From: a bacterium
GTDB lineage: Bacteria > CAIWAD01
Length of the DNA stretch: 64,000 bases
Reading direction: 5' to 3'
NCBI GenBank assembly: GCA_030685015.1
Contig: JAUXWS010000043.1
Span: forward strand, 62,001-126,000
Shown: one piece after another, positions 29,169 through 38,100 of the stretch
Numbering within the stretch: position 1 is the stretch's first letter
How the letters are laid out: each line of letters opens with the position of its first letter
Position numbers and translations under genes: made by a program
The notes under the pieces: generated by a model
Database searches by the model: none
What the model was told of the DNA's origin: nothing
Seen by the model: the letters and a program-made list of their open reading frames with translations, nothing else

Positions 29169-31052
29169 ATGGCGACCTGGCTGCTGAAAGGACTGTTTTT
29201 CACGGCACTGACCCTCCTGGCGGCCTGGCTCTTCTGGCGGGAGCTGTCCCGTCGGTTGGCCGCCCTGCGCCGGGCGCGCGGACCGCTGCCCCGGGATCGT
29301 CCGGAGCGCCGCTGGGCCCGGGTCCTGCGCGAGGTGCTTTTCCAGACGAAGGTGATCCGCCACCGGCCCCTGCCCGGCCTGGCCCATGCCTTGCTGGTAT
29401 GGGCCTTCGGCGCCTACTTCCTGGAGACGCTGGACCACTTGAGCAGGATCTGGCAGCCCCGTGGCTTCCTGCCCGATCAGGGCCTTTTCCATGTCTTGTT
29501 TCACGGACTGGTCGCCGTCTTCGCCTGGGCCGCCGCCGCCGGCATCATCGTGCTGGCCGTCAGGCGCTTTGTCCAGCGCCCGGTGGAGCTGGGCCGCAAC
29601 CTGTCCTGGTCCAGCGGCGCCGTCGCCCTTTTCATTCTGCTTCTCATGTTGACCTACCTGGCCAGGCATCACGGCTGGGTGCCCGACCAGGGACCCAGGG
29701 CGGAGCTGAACTGGAGCCTGCACACGATCGTGCTGCTTGCATTTCTCGTGCTGATCCCCCGCTCCAAGCACCTGCACCTGGTCCTGGGCCCCTTTGCCGT
29801 CTTCCACCGCAACGAGACCCCGGGCGAGCTGGCGCCCCTGGACTTCGAGCGCGAGGAGATGGGCGTGGACACCTTGGCCGGGCTGGGCCAGGCCAACGCC
29901 CTGGCCTTGTTCGCCTGCGTCGAGTGCGGCCGATGCATGGAACACTGCCCGGCCACGCAGTCGGGCAAGGCCCTGGATCCCAAGGAGCTGGTCCTCCGCA
30001 TGCGGGATGGTTTCCTGACGGACCCGGAGCAGCCCGCGGTCGGGCCGCAGGTGCCGGAGGATTGGCTGTGGCAGTGCACCACCTGCGGTGCCTGCGCCGA
30101 GCAGTGCCCCACCGGCAACGATCAACCCCTCAGCATTCTCGAGTTCCGGCGCGGCCTGACGAGCGAAGGGCGCTTCCCCGACACCCTGCGCACCCTCTTC
30201 GACAACCTGGAACGCAGCGGCAACCCGTGGCGCCACGCCGCGGTCGATGCAAGCGCCTTCCTGCGCGAGGCGGGCATACCCCTGCATGACGGCTCACAGA
30301 AGGTCCTCTATTGGATGGGTTGCATGGCGCGCTACGATGAGGCTTATCGTCGCGTGGCCCTGGATTTTGTCGCGATCCTGCGCGCCGCCGGCGTGGACTT
30401 CGCCGTGCTCAAGGACGAGAAATGCACGGGTGACGCCGCCCGCCGGGCAGGCAACGAGTTCCTCTTCCAACAATTGGCCATGGAGAATGCCGCCCTCATC
30501 AACGAGGCGGCCCCCGACCTGATCGTCTCCACCTGCCCCCACTGCATCCGCAGCCTGGACGAATACAAGTCCTTGCCGGACGAGATGCGGCTGCTGGATC
30601 GGCCCATCCTGCACCACAGCCAGTTCATCCGCCAACTGATCGAGCAGGGACGCCTGCCCTTGTCCACGACCCATGGCGCTCCGGTTCAGGACCTGGCCTA
30701 CCACGACCCCTGCTACCTCTCCCGCTACGTGGATGAAGGGGTGGACGCTCCGCGCGAGGTGCTGCGCGGCGCCGGTGTCCGCGTGCGCGAGGCGGAGCGG
30801 CATGGACGGCGCAGCTTCTGCTGCGGGGCGGGTGGCGCCCAGCTCTTCATGGAGGAGCGCGAGGGGCGGCGGATCAACCACATCCGCACGGAGGAGCTGC
30901 TGGACACGGGAGCCGGGACCGTCTGTGTCTCGTGCCCCTTCTGTCGCACCATGATCAAGGATGGCATGACCGACAAGGGACGCGGGGATCTTCCCGTGCT
31001 GGACCTGGCCCAGGTGGTGGCCCGCTCCCTGGGCAAGGCGGCGGATGTGTAA
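29169..31052 (+). CDS. ETF:quinone-type membrane Fe-S oxidoreductase (HdrD/GlpC-like)
   Basis: 627 aa, one of only two + strand protein genes. The N-terminal third has about six hydrophobic segments resembling a nitrate-reductase-gamma-type membrane domain. Two 4Fe-4S motifs follow (CVECGRCMEHCPA and CTTCGACAEQCPT, near residues 258 and 315), then two CCG-type domains (EKCTGDAARRAGN, HDPCYLSRY, FCCGAGGAQLFMEE, CVSCPFC). Known relatives pass electrons from electron-transfer flavoprotein to menaquinone. etfA and etfB lie just downstream on the opposite strand. A GGAGG site at 29160-29164 precedes the ATG at 29169. Confidence 0.9.
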   Translation: MATWLLKGLFFTALTLLAAWLFWRELSRRLAALRRARGPLPRDRPERRWARVLREVLFQTKVIRHRPLPGLAHALLVWAFGAYFLETLDHLSRIWQPRGFLPDQGLFHVLFHGLVAVFAWAAAAGIIVLAVRRFVQRPVELGRNLSWSSGAVALFILLLMLTYLARHHGWVPDQGPRAELNWSLHTIVLLAFLVLIPRSKHLHLVLGPFAVFHRNETPGELAPLDFEREEMGVDTLAGLGQANALALFACVECGRCMEHCPATQSGKALDPKELVLRMRDGFLTDPEQPAVGPQVPEDWLWQCTTCGACAEQCPTGNDQPLSILEFRRGLTSEGRFPDTLRTLFDNLERSGNPWRHAAVDASAFLREAGIPLHDGSQKVLYWMGCMARYDEAYRRVALDFVAILRAAGVDFAVLKDEKCTGDAARRAGNEFLFQQLAMENAALINEAAPDLIVSTCPHCIRSLDEYKSLPDEMRLLDRPILHHSQFIRQLIEQGRLPLSTTHGAPVQDLAYHDPCYLSRYVDEGVDAPREVLRGAGVRVREAERHGRRSFCCGAGGAQLFMEEREGRRINHIRTEELLDTGAGTVCVSCPFCRTMIKDGMTDKGRGDLPVLDLAQVVARSLGKAADV

Positions 31053-31157
31053 GCCAGACCTGCCATGCCACCAGACCAGTTAACCCAGGATGGATGAACA
31101 CAACCAAAATGGTGCAGGCATGAGCGACCGTTTCGCTGCTCTCTCGATTGCGCCAGA

Positions 31158-31180
31158 TCGAAGCCATTGTCCAGCTTCGA
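31158..31180. promoter_or_regulatory. Dyad upstream of sigma-54 promoter (putative activator site)
   Basis: Perfect 7-bp inverted repeat TCGAAGC / GCTTCGA separated by 9 bp. Its centre is about 78 bp upstream of the predicted +1 (31247), the range in which bacterial enhancer-binding proteins usually dock. The binding protein is unknown. Confidence 0.45.
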
Positions 31181-31220
31181 CTTCACCACGGGAACAAAAG
31201 ATGCAGGCGGGCGTTTGAGG

Positions 31221-31236
31221 TGGCACGCTTGTTGCA
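31221..31236 (+). promoter_or_regulatory. Sigma-54 (-24/-12) promoter
   Basis: TGGCACG at 31221-31227, four bases, then TTGCA at 31232-31236. This matches the consensus TGGCACG-N4-TTGCA at every fixed position, with the invariant GG and GC at the required spacing. It predicts transcription start at about 31247 on the + strand. No open reading frame follows; a structured segment and terminator do. Confidence 0.8.
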
Positions 31237-31246
31237 AAAGCAAGCA

Positions 31247-31385
31247 GCGTCAAGGGCCGAGGCCCGGCAAGGGTCCAAAGCCTGAGACATCCGCCTACCC
31301 AACCCTCTCTGTATAGCTGTGTGTGACGCGACAGCCGTTGACAAGCCCCGTCAACGGGAAGGGCCCCACCCCGGGGCCCTTTTTG
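31247..31385 (+). ncRNA. Predicted structured small RNA under sigma-54 control
   Basis: About 139 nt from the predicted +1 to the U-tract. GCGTCA (31247-31252) can pair with TGACGC (31324-31329), closing a roughly 80-nt 5' domain exactly at the predicted first base. Inside is a small hairpin GGGC-CGAG-GCCC near 31253-31264. After the domain comes a strong hairpin with 8-bp arms (31335-31342 and 31350-31357) and a 7-nt loop AAGCCCC, then the terminator. No start codon with ribosome site is seen. It does not match 6S, tmRNA, SRP RNA or RNase P as I know them. Existence is predicted, not shown. Confidence 0.6.
31359..31385 (+). terminator. Intrinsic terminator of predicted small RNA
   Basis: Arms AAGGGCCCC (31359-31367) and GGGGCCCTT (31373-31381) around loop ACCCC, followed by a run of T. 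A strong Rho-independent terminator on the + strand; it may also end read-through from the Fe-S oxidoreductase gene. Confidence 0.88.
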
Positions 31386-31415
31386 TTTCCGCTTGCCCAT
31401 CATGGAAGGGTTGTG

Positions 31416-32360
<945 letters not shown>

Positions 32361-32371
32361 GACATGTTCTC

Positions 32372-33115
32372 CTAGAGGACCCGCGCTTCTTCCTTCAGCA
32401 GCCGCAGCAGATCCGTCGCCGCGCCCGCGCCCTGACCCACGATGCGTCCCGCCGGCCGGGCGGCGGGAGTCTCAAAACGTCCCGGCGAGGCCGGTCGGGC
32501 CTCCACCGCCACAATGGTCAGGGGCTTCTTCTTGGCCATCATGATCCCCTTCAACGAGGCGTAGCGAGGCTCGTTCAAGCCCTTGTCGGCGCTGAGTACG
32601 CAGGGCAGGGGCAGGCGCACGCGCTCGCGGCCTCCCTCCACCTCCCGCTCCACAAGCACGCCGCCTCCTTCACGCTCGAGGCGGCAGATGGCCGTGGCGC
32701 CCGGCCAACCCAGCAGCTCGGCCAGCATGCCCGGCGTGGCGCCATGGTCGAAGTCCACCCCCTGCTTGCCCGCCAGGATGAGGTCGGCGGGATTGGCCTT
32801 GAGCCAGCCGGCCAGCAATCCGGCTGTTGACAGGGGGTCGCTCAGGTCCTGTTCGACCTGGAGCAGGACCGCCTCGTCGGCCCCCATGGCCAGACCCTTG
32901 CGGATGGTGCTGTCGGCCGCCGCCTCGCCCACCGTGAGAAGGATCACCTCGCCCCCCTCCGCCTCCTTCAGCTGGAGAGCCGCCTCGATGGCGTATTCGT
33001 CGTAGGGGTTGATGATGAAGCTGAGCTCGCCCGTCTCGACCGCCGATCCATCCGCTGCCAGGCGAATGACGCTCTCCGTGTCGGGAACCCGTTTCAGGCA
33101 AACGACAATGCGCAC
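32372..33115 (-). CDS. etfB: Electron-transfer flavoprotein subunit beta
   Basis: 247 aa, GTG start at 33115 with GGGAGG ribosome site just upstream. The N-terminus VRIVVCLKRVPDTESVIRLAADGS and INPYDEYAIEAALQLKE, plus the AMP-binding region ADLILAGKQGVDFDHGATPGMLAELLGWP, are typical. The conserved recognition-loop region LSADKGLNEPRYASLKGIMMAKKKPL is present. Whether the pair is a simple ETF or an electron-bifurcating type is not decided by the sequence seen here. Confidence 0.96.
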   Translation of the reverse strand: MRIVVCLKRVPDTESVIRLAADGSAVETGELSFIINPYDEYAIEAALQLKEAEGGEVILLTVGEAAADSTIRKGLAMGADEAVLLQVEQDLSDPLSTAGLLAGWLKANPADLILAGKQGVDFDHGATPGMLAELLGWPGATAICRLEREGGGVLVEREVEGGRERVRLPLPCVLSADKGLNEPRYASLKGIMMAKKKPLTIVAVEARPASPGRFETPAARPAGRIVGQGAGAATDLLRLLKEEARVL

Positions 33116-33277
33116 GATACCTCCCTTGGCTTCTGTCGATGGGATGGCCTCTCCCTGGCGCTTGATCCGGCATGGCCGGGCGCCCGCACCGACGGCCAGG
33201 GCACGCGGCGTCCTTGGCGGGAACTGCTTCCAGGGAGGCGGGCCGCGCCTGTCCGGCTGGCGACCGGCGGCAATGTA

Positions 33278-34441
33278 TCACTGGATCCGCGCATTCTCCT
33301 CGTCGGCGCCGGCCCCGCGGTAGGGAGCCAGGCAGCGCTCGACGTAGGCCGGGTACCCGCCCGCCAGGATGGCCTGCCGGGCCCCTTCGACGAGGCGCAG
33401 GAAATAGCGCAGGTTGTGCAGGGTGCCCAATCGCATGGCGCTGAACTCCTCCACGTGGAAGAGGTGGCGCAGGTGGGCGCGATCGTAGGTGCGGCAGGTC
33501 AGGCAATCGCAGTCTGGGTCCAGCGGCTGGTCGAAAGCCTCGCGATGGCGGGCGGAACGGGCGGCGAAGCGGCCCTGGGTGGTGAACAGCGTCCCCTTGC
33601 GGGCATTGCGCGTGGGCAGGACGCAGTCGAACATGTCCACGCCCAGGGCGATGCTCTCGAGGATGTCCTCCGGTGTTCCCACACCCATCAGATAGCGGGG
33701 CAGTTCGGCGGGCAGCAGTCGCCCGCACAAATCCGTCACGCGCCGCATGTCGGTCTTCGCCTCGCCGACGGACAGGCCGCCGATGGCAATGCCGGGCCAC
33801 GGATCCTGCAGCAGCAATTCCATGGAACGGCGCCGCAGATCCTCGTGGACACCGCCTTGCACGATGGGAAAAAGTGCCTGCGGAAACCCATGGCGGGGTG
33901 CCCCCCCGAGCCAAGCGCGGCGGGCCCGACCGGCCCAGCGGGCACTCAGTTCCAGGCTGCGGGCGGCGTATTCCTCGCTGCACTGGCCGGGCGGACACTC
34001 ATCCAGCTGCATCATGATGTCGCTGCCCAGGTCACGCTGGATCTCCACCACGGACTCCGGCGTGAAGAGATGGCGGCTGCCATCCAGGTGGCTGCGGAAC
34101 TCGACGCCCTCCTCCTTCAGCTTGCGCAGCTCGCCCAGACTGTAGACCTGGAAGCCGCCGGAATCCGTCAGGATGGGTCCCGGCCAGCGCATGAAGCGGT
34201 GCAGGCCGCCGGCCCGGCGCAGGATCTCCGTCCCCGGCCGCAAATAGAGGTGGTAGCTGTTTCCCAGCAGCATGCGCACCTCCAGCTCCTGGAGGTCCCG
34301 GCTGTCCAGGGTTTTGACGCTGGCCCGCGTGCCGACAGGCATGAAGACGGGCGTGGGGACGTCGCCGTGCGGCAGCGCCAGCCGTCCCGCCCTGGCCCGG
34401 CCGCAGGTGCCCTCCACCTGGAAGATGCCGCTCAATTCCAT
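33278..34441 (-). CDS. tgt: tRNA-guanine(34) transglycosylase
   Basis: 387 aa. It exchanges guanine 34 for preQ1 in tRNAs with GUN anticodons. Catalytic region GPILTDSGGFQVYSLGELRKLKEEGVEFRSHLDG, second Asp in GVDMFDCVLPTRNARKGTLFT, and the zinc site CDCLTCRTYDRAHLRHLF...NLRYF near the C-terminus. Full length. It is preceded upstream by a strong terminator (34512-34543), so it needs a promoter in 34442-34511. 162 bp separate it from etfB; I see no clear signal in that gap beyond the etfB ribosome site. Confidence 0.97.
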   Translation of the reverse strand: MELSGIFQVEGTCGRARAGRLALPHGDVPTPVFMPVGTRASVKTLDSRDLQELEVRMLLGNSYHLYLRPGTEILRRAGGLHRFMRWPGPILTDSGGFQVYSLGELRKLKEEGVEFRSHLDGSRHLFTPESVVEIQRDLGSDIMMQLDECPPGQCSEEYAARSLELSARWAGRARRAWLGGAPRHGFPQALFPIVQGGVHEDLRRRSMELLLQDPWPGIAIGGLSVGEAKTDMRRVTDLCGRLLPAELPRYLMGVGTPEDILESIALGVDMFDCVLPTRNARKGTLFTTQGRFAARSARHREAFDQPLDPDCDCLTCRTYDRAHLRHLFHVEEFSAMRLGTLHNLRYFLRLVEGARQAILAGGYPAYVERCLAPYRGAGADEENARIQ

Positions 34442-34511
34442 CTGGGATTGACTCCTCTGGCTGCCCGACGCTGGGGGCGGGACGGGCCCGCGCCGCCTGT
34501 CATGCCCCTAC

Positions 34512-34543
34512 AAAAAAGTGCCCGCCCGACGAATCGGGCGGGC
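34512..34543 (-). terminator. Intrinsic terminator with UUCG tetraloop
   Basis: On the minus strand, arms GCCCGCCCGA and TCGGGCGGGC enclose the loop TTCG, followed by AC and six T. Very stable Rho-independent terminator, 70 bp upstream of tgt and about 270 bp downstream of the alkyltransferase-like stop. Confidence 0.93.
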
Positions 34544-34698
34544 GCCTTCTCCATGGCGGACGACGCGAAGCCGTCCATAGGGCAAACCGAAAGGGCTCTG
34601 CCGTAGCGGGGCAGATCCGGTTTGGCACTCGTCCTTCATCGATTCCCGATCGTATCCCCACATTCAGGAGCCGATGAAAAGGGTCACGACAAGCGCCG
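34512..34698 (-). ncRNA. Predicted structured RNA (~187 nt) under sigma-54 control
   Basis: Runs from the predicted +1 (about 34698) to the terminator. Minus-strand hairpins are as follows. Arms 34672-34678 / 34635-34641 form a perfect 7-bp pair (TTCATCG/CGATGAA) with a large loop. A nested pair has outer 7-bp arms 34618-34624 / 34583-34589 and inner 6-bp arms 34610-34615 / 34597-34602 with a 7-nt loop. Arms 34570-34576 / 34558-34564 form a 7-bp stem with a TTCGC loop. The terminator follows. Three A-N-GGA motifs occur, a feature of CsrA-binding RNAs, but this is weak evidence. No convincing ORF. A long 3' leader of the upstream gene is the main alternative. Confidence 0.55.
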
Positions 34699-34708
34699 TG
34701 GCTGGCAC

Positions 34709-34724
34709 AGCATCAATCATGCCA
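34709..34724 (-). promoter_or_regulatory. Sigma-54 (-24/-12) promoter
   Basis: On the minus strand TGGCATG, four bases, then ATGCT. The invariant GG and GC are exactly 10 bases apart as required, and TGGCA-G is retained; two positions differ from TGGCACG-N4-TTGCW. Predicted start about 34698, leading into hairpin-rich sequence that ends at the terminator 34512-34543. Confidence 0.6.
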
Positions 34725-34810
34725 ACAACTTGCTTGCGGGAAATCATTGCCAGGCTTGCAGATCACGACTTGCAAAGGGGTGGATCCAGGGTCATGGCTG
34801 TCCATCGTGT

Positions 34811-35164
34811 TCAAAATCCGGCCGGCGGCATGTCCCGCACCTCGTCCTGCGGGCACCAGGAGGCCAGGGCCATGTCCACCTGCTCCGAGGCCCGGAAAGG
34901 GACGTCCTCCAGCCAGAGCCGCTCGAACTGTTCCCGCCGGGCGGCCTCGTCCGGAATGCGGCTGCGGCCATCGGCCGACAGGACACGGTGCCAGGGCATG
35001 TCCGGCGCAGGCAGATGCCGGCACAACCAGGCGGCCAATCGCGCCTGGCCCGGCGCCCCGGCCAGTTCGGCCAGACGGCCATAGCTCAACACCTTGCCCG
35101 GCGGAATGCCCGCCATGATGCCACACATGCGATGGAGGACGCTGATGCGATCCACCCCTCTCAC
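34811..35164 (-). CDS. Alkyltransferase-like protein (ATL), MGMT family
   Basis: 117 aa. It is homologous to the C-terminal domain of O6-alkylguanine-DNA alkyltransferase (MAGIPPGKVLSYGRLAELAG, LPAPDMPWHRVLSADGR). The active-site PCHRV has become PWHRV, with Trp replacing the alkyl-accepting Cys. Such ATL proteins bind alkylated guanine and recruit nucleotide excision repair, without transferring the alkyl group. GTG start at 35164 overlaps the stop of the large secreted peptidase (GTGA). An ATG at MCGIMAG is an alternative. Confidence 0.9.
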   Translation of the reverse strand: MRGVDRISVLHRMCGIMAGIPPGKVLSYGRLAELAGAPGQARLAAWLCRHLPAPDMPWHRVLSADGRSRIPDEAARREQFERLWLEDVPFRASEQVDMALASWCPQDEVRDMPPAGF

Positions 35165-38100
35165 CTCACAAGCAGGACGCGACGAGTCTCCCGCCGGCCC
35201 TCCTGGCTGGCACTGAGCAGGTAGAGGCCACTGGCCAGCCTTTGTCCGTCGATGATGAAGGCGTGCCGCCCGGCCGCGAGGGGGCCGTTGTGCAGGATGG
35301 CCACTTCCTGGCCCAGCAGGTTGTGCAGAGCCAGGCGCAGGGCCTGGGCCGACCGGTTCTCCAGGTCAACCCGGCAGATGGGATTGAAGGGATTGGGCCA
35401 GGGAGCTCCCAGGGAGAAGCCCGCGGGCGCTTCCGTGGGAGGCGCGACGGCCAGGCCTGATTGGTTGACCAGGCGCAGATTGTCCGCGAAGTAGCCGATG
35501 TGGAAACCGTCGTTGTCGCCGTCCGCCTGGAAGCCAAATCGCAGCCGCAGCGTCGGCACGCCCTCCCATGGCGCCAGGGACAAGCGGCTCTCCGCCCAAC
35601 TGCGTCCCCCCGTGCGACTGGCCAACTGCTCCCAGATCACGCCGTCGCTCGACACTTCGATCCAGGCCTCGTCGTCGCCCGTCTCGAGGAACCAGGACTC
35701 CCACAGCACAAGGGCGGGGTCCGTCACTTGACGAAGGTCCAAGGTCGTCTGACAAGTGGCCCGGCCGCTGGCGAAGGGATCGTAGAAACCTGTGTCGCCC
35801 GTGCCCAAGGCCCAGGAGCCACTGTGGACACGGTTCTGCTGGGCAGTGAAATTGCCCATGAGCTGCCAGCCGGGCAAGAGCGGATTCTCGAAATCATCAA
35901 TCAGCTGCTGCACGCCCATCTGCACGGGCAGGGCCGTGGTGGCGGATTCCCATTGCTGGGCGGAGCCGTCGCGGGCCAGGGCGCGGAACTCCAGTTCTCC
36001 TGCGCCGGGCAGGGTCTGGAAGTCCAGATCGGCCGTCCATTGGGCGGGCGGCGACCAAGCCAGGTCCGCCACATGCTGCCAGTCCCCCGCGGCCTCGCGC
36101 CACTCCAGCCAGACCGCCTGCAGGGGTTGGTCCAGGTTGTCCACCGCCTCCACGTCCACCTGCCAGAGCGCCGACCAGCCGGCCACGTCATGGGGCGGAC
36201 GGCGGAAGGCCACCGTGGGAGGCGTCTGGTCCGGACCGACGTGGAAGGAGAACCAGGAGGCAGGGTCCTGCGGCAGGAATCCGACAAAGCCGCTCTCGCC
36301 CTCCACCTCCAGGCGGTACTCGACGGTCTGTTCCCAGAAGGGACCGGGAATGGCTGCCTGGTACCCACCCTCCGCCGCCTGCATGGCCAGGACCTGGGAG
36401 GCTCCACCCTCCACGCGCCAGATGAGGTCGAAGCGCTCGATGACGGTGGCCTCGTCCACCGATGCGGTGACGGTGAAGGCCTGCTGGTCGCCGTTCTCGC
36501 TGTCCCGCAAGGCCTCGTGCAAGACGACCGGCGGCGAGCGGAAGCCCAGAAACTCGAGCTGGTCCACATACCAGCCCGCATCCGAGACCATCGTGTCGGT
36601 CAGGAGATTTAGTCGCAGGCGCACGTGGTCTTCCGGCTCCACCAGCACGGTAAGATCGAAGGTGAGACGCTCCCACCCGTTCGTGTTGCCGGTCAGCGCC
36701 TCGACCAGGGGCAGGGCGTTGTTGTCCGGCGTCGTGAAGTCGTAGCCGCTCAGCGGCGTGATCAGCTGCCAGGGGCCGTTGTTGCGCGACAGTTCGACGT
36801 TGACACCATCCCAGCCCTCCTCCACGGCCATCCAGTGGCGCAGGCTGACAATCACCTGGGTCGGGTCGTCCACCACCTGCTCGTCGGTCACCAGGCGTGC
36901 AATGGTCATGTCCGGATAATTGCCGGTGAGGTTGGTGCCCCAACAGCGTTCACCCTCGAAAGCGCCACCGGGGCCGTCCTGGGGCGTACCCCACTGCCAG
37001 ACCTCGTTCATCGCCTCGGCCGCGGGTTCCAACTCAAAGCCCTGGCGGATGCCGGCGTTCCACACGAAGCGCGTGCGGTAGACCTGGTCGGGCGCCCCGG
37101 GGGGGCTGACGATCTCCACGCCGGCATCGTTCTGCACCTCGGCGTAATACTGCAGGACGGAATTCCATGGCAAACCGGGCAGGAGACCCGTCCACGCGCC
37201 ATCATCCTGCAGATCCAGCGTCACCGTCTGCGCCGGCTGGTCGGCCGTCCAGTAGTGGACCAGCACGGCCTGGGGAATGACAAAGGCGGGGGCCTGGATG
37301 ACGGCCCGTAAAGGCAGTTCCGTCATGGGCGGATGGATGAATGGCGGCTCGTCCAGGCTGAACGTGGTGCCCAGCCAGGTCAGCACGCTGCCGATCCCAT
37401 GGGCATTGAAGGCTTGGTTGATCAGCTCGTAGTTCGGCGTGAGGTTGCCCAGATCCCCGTCGTCATCATCGACCAGCAGGATCTCCAGGAAGTACTCGAA
37501 GCCCGCCCGGCCCAGGTTGGGATCGTCCGGTGTGCCCCAGCGCGCGAAGTGGTGCAGGGGGCGCACCAGGTCCAGGCCCATGGATTGGCGCAGGTCGTAC
37601 ATGGTGCCGCCGATGATGAGCCCATCGGAATGGACCTGGCCGCTGATGTTCTCCGGGTAGCGGTTGGTGTTGTCCAGGTTGCGAATGAACCAGCCCGGTG
37701 CCACGAAGCTCTCATCCTGCAGGTAGATGGAGGTGACGTCGGCCAGGCCCTCGTGCATGGCGCCGTTGCTCATGCCCCAGGGGGCGCCGGCCTGCCGGTA
37801 CTGGCGGTCGTTGATGCCGTGGCCATACTCGTGGTAGACCACGCCGGCCACCCGCGCCGTGTTGGGGCAGCCGCCGCCCTCCCGGAAGAAGTTGATGCTG
37901 GACCCGTCCCAGTAGGCGTTGCAGGTCTGGTTGATGTTGACTCGCACGGGCAATGGCTCGTTGAGCCAGGTGAAGGAGGGGTCCATGCCGGTGATGAAGT
38001 CATGGACACGGGTCGTGTGGTGATAGGCGTCCAGCTCTTCGATCTGGGCTTGGTCCAGCTCGATGAGCAGATCCTGCTCCGTGGCGGTCATCTGCAGTGT

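Larger units (their letters stand above)
31053..31415. other. 363-bp intergenic region holding a predicted sigma-54-driven RNA
   Basis: Between the Fe-S oxidoreductase stop (+) and the etfA stop (-). No protein frame here is supported. Reading left to right it contains about 100 bp without recognised signal, a 7-bp dyad at 31158-31180, a near-perfect -24/-12 promoter at 31221-31236, a structured segment 31247-31357 and an intrinsic terminator 31359-31385. These are listed separately. Confidence 0.7.
34442..34810. other. 369-bp intergenic region holding a second predicted sigma-54-driven RNA
   Basis: Between the alkyltransferase-like gene and tgt, both on the minus strand. No supported protein gene. 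It contains a -24/-12 promoter on the minus strand (34709-34724), four hairpins in the predicted transcript, and an intrinsic terminator (34512-34543). A CTTGCA direct repeat lies upstream of the promoter at 34755-34760 and 34769-34774. Confidence 0.65.
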
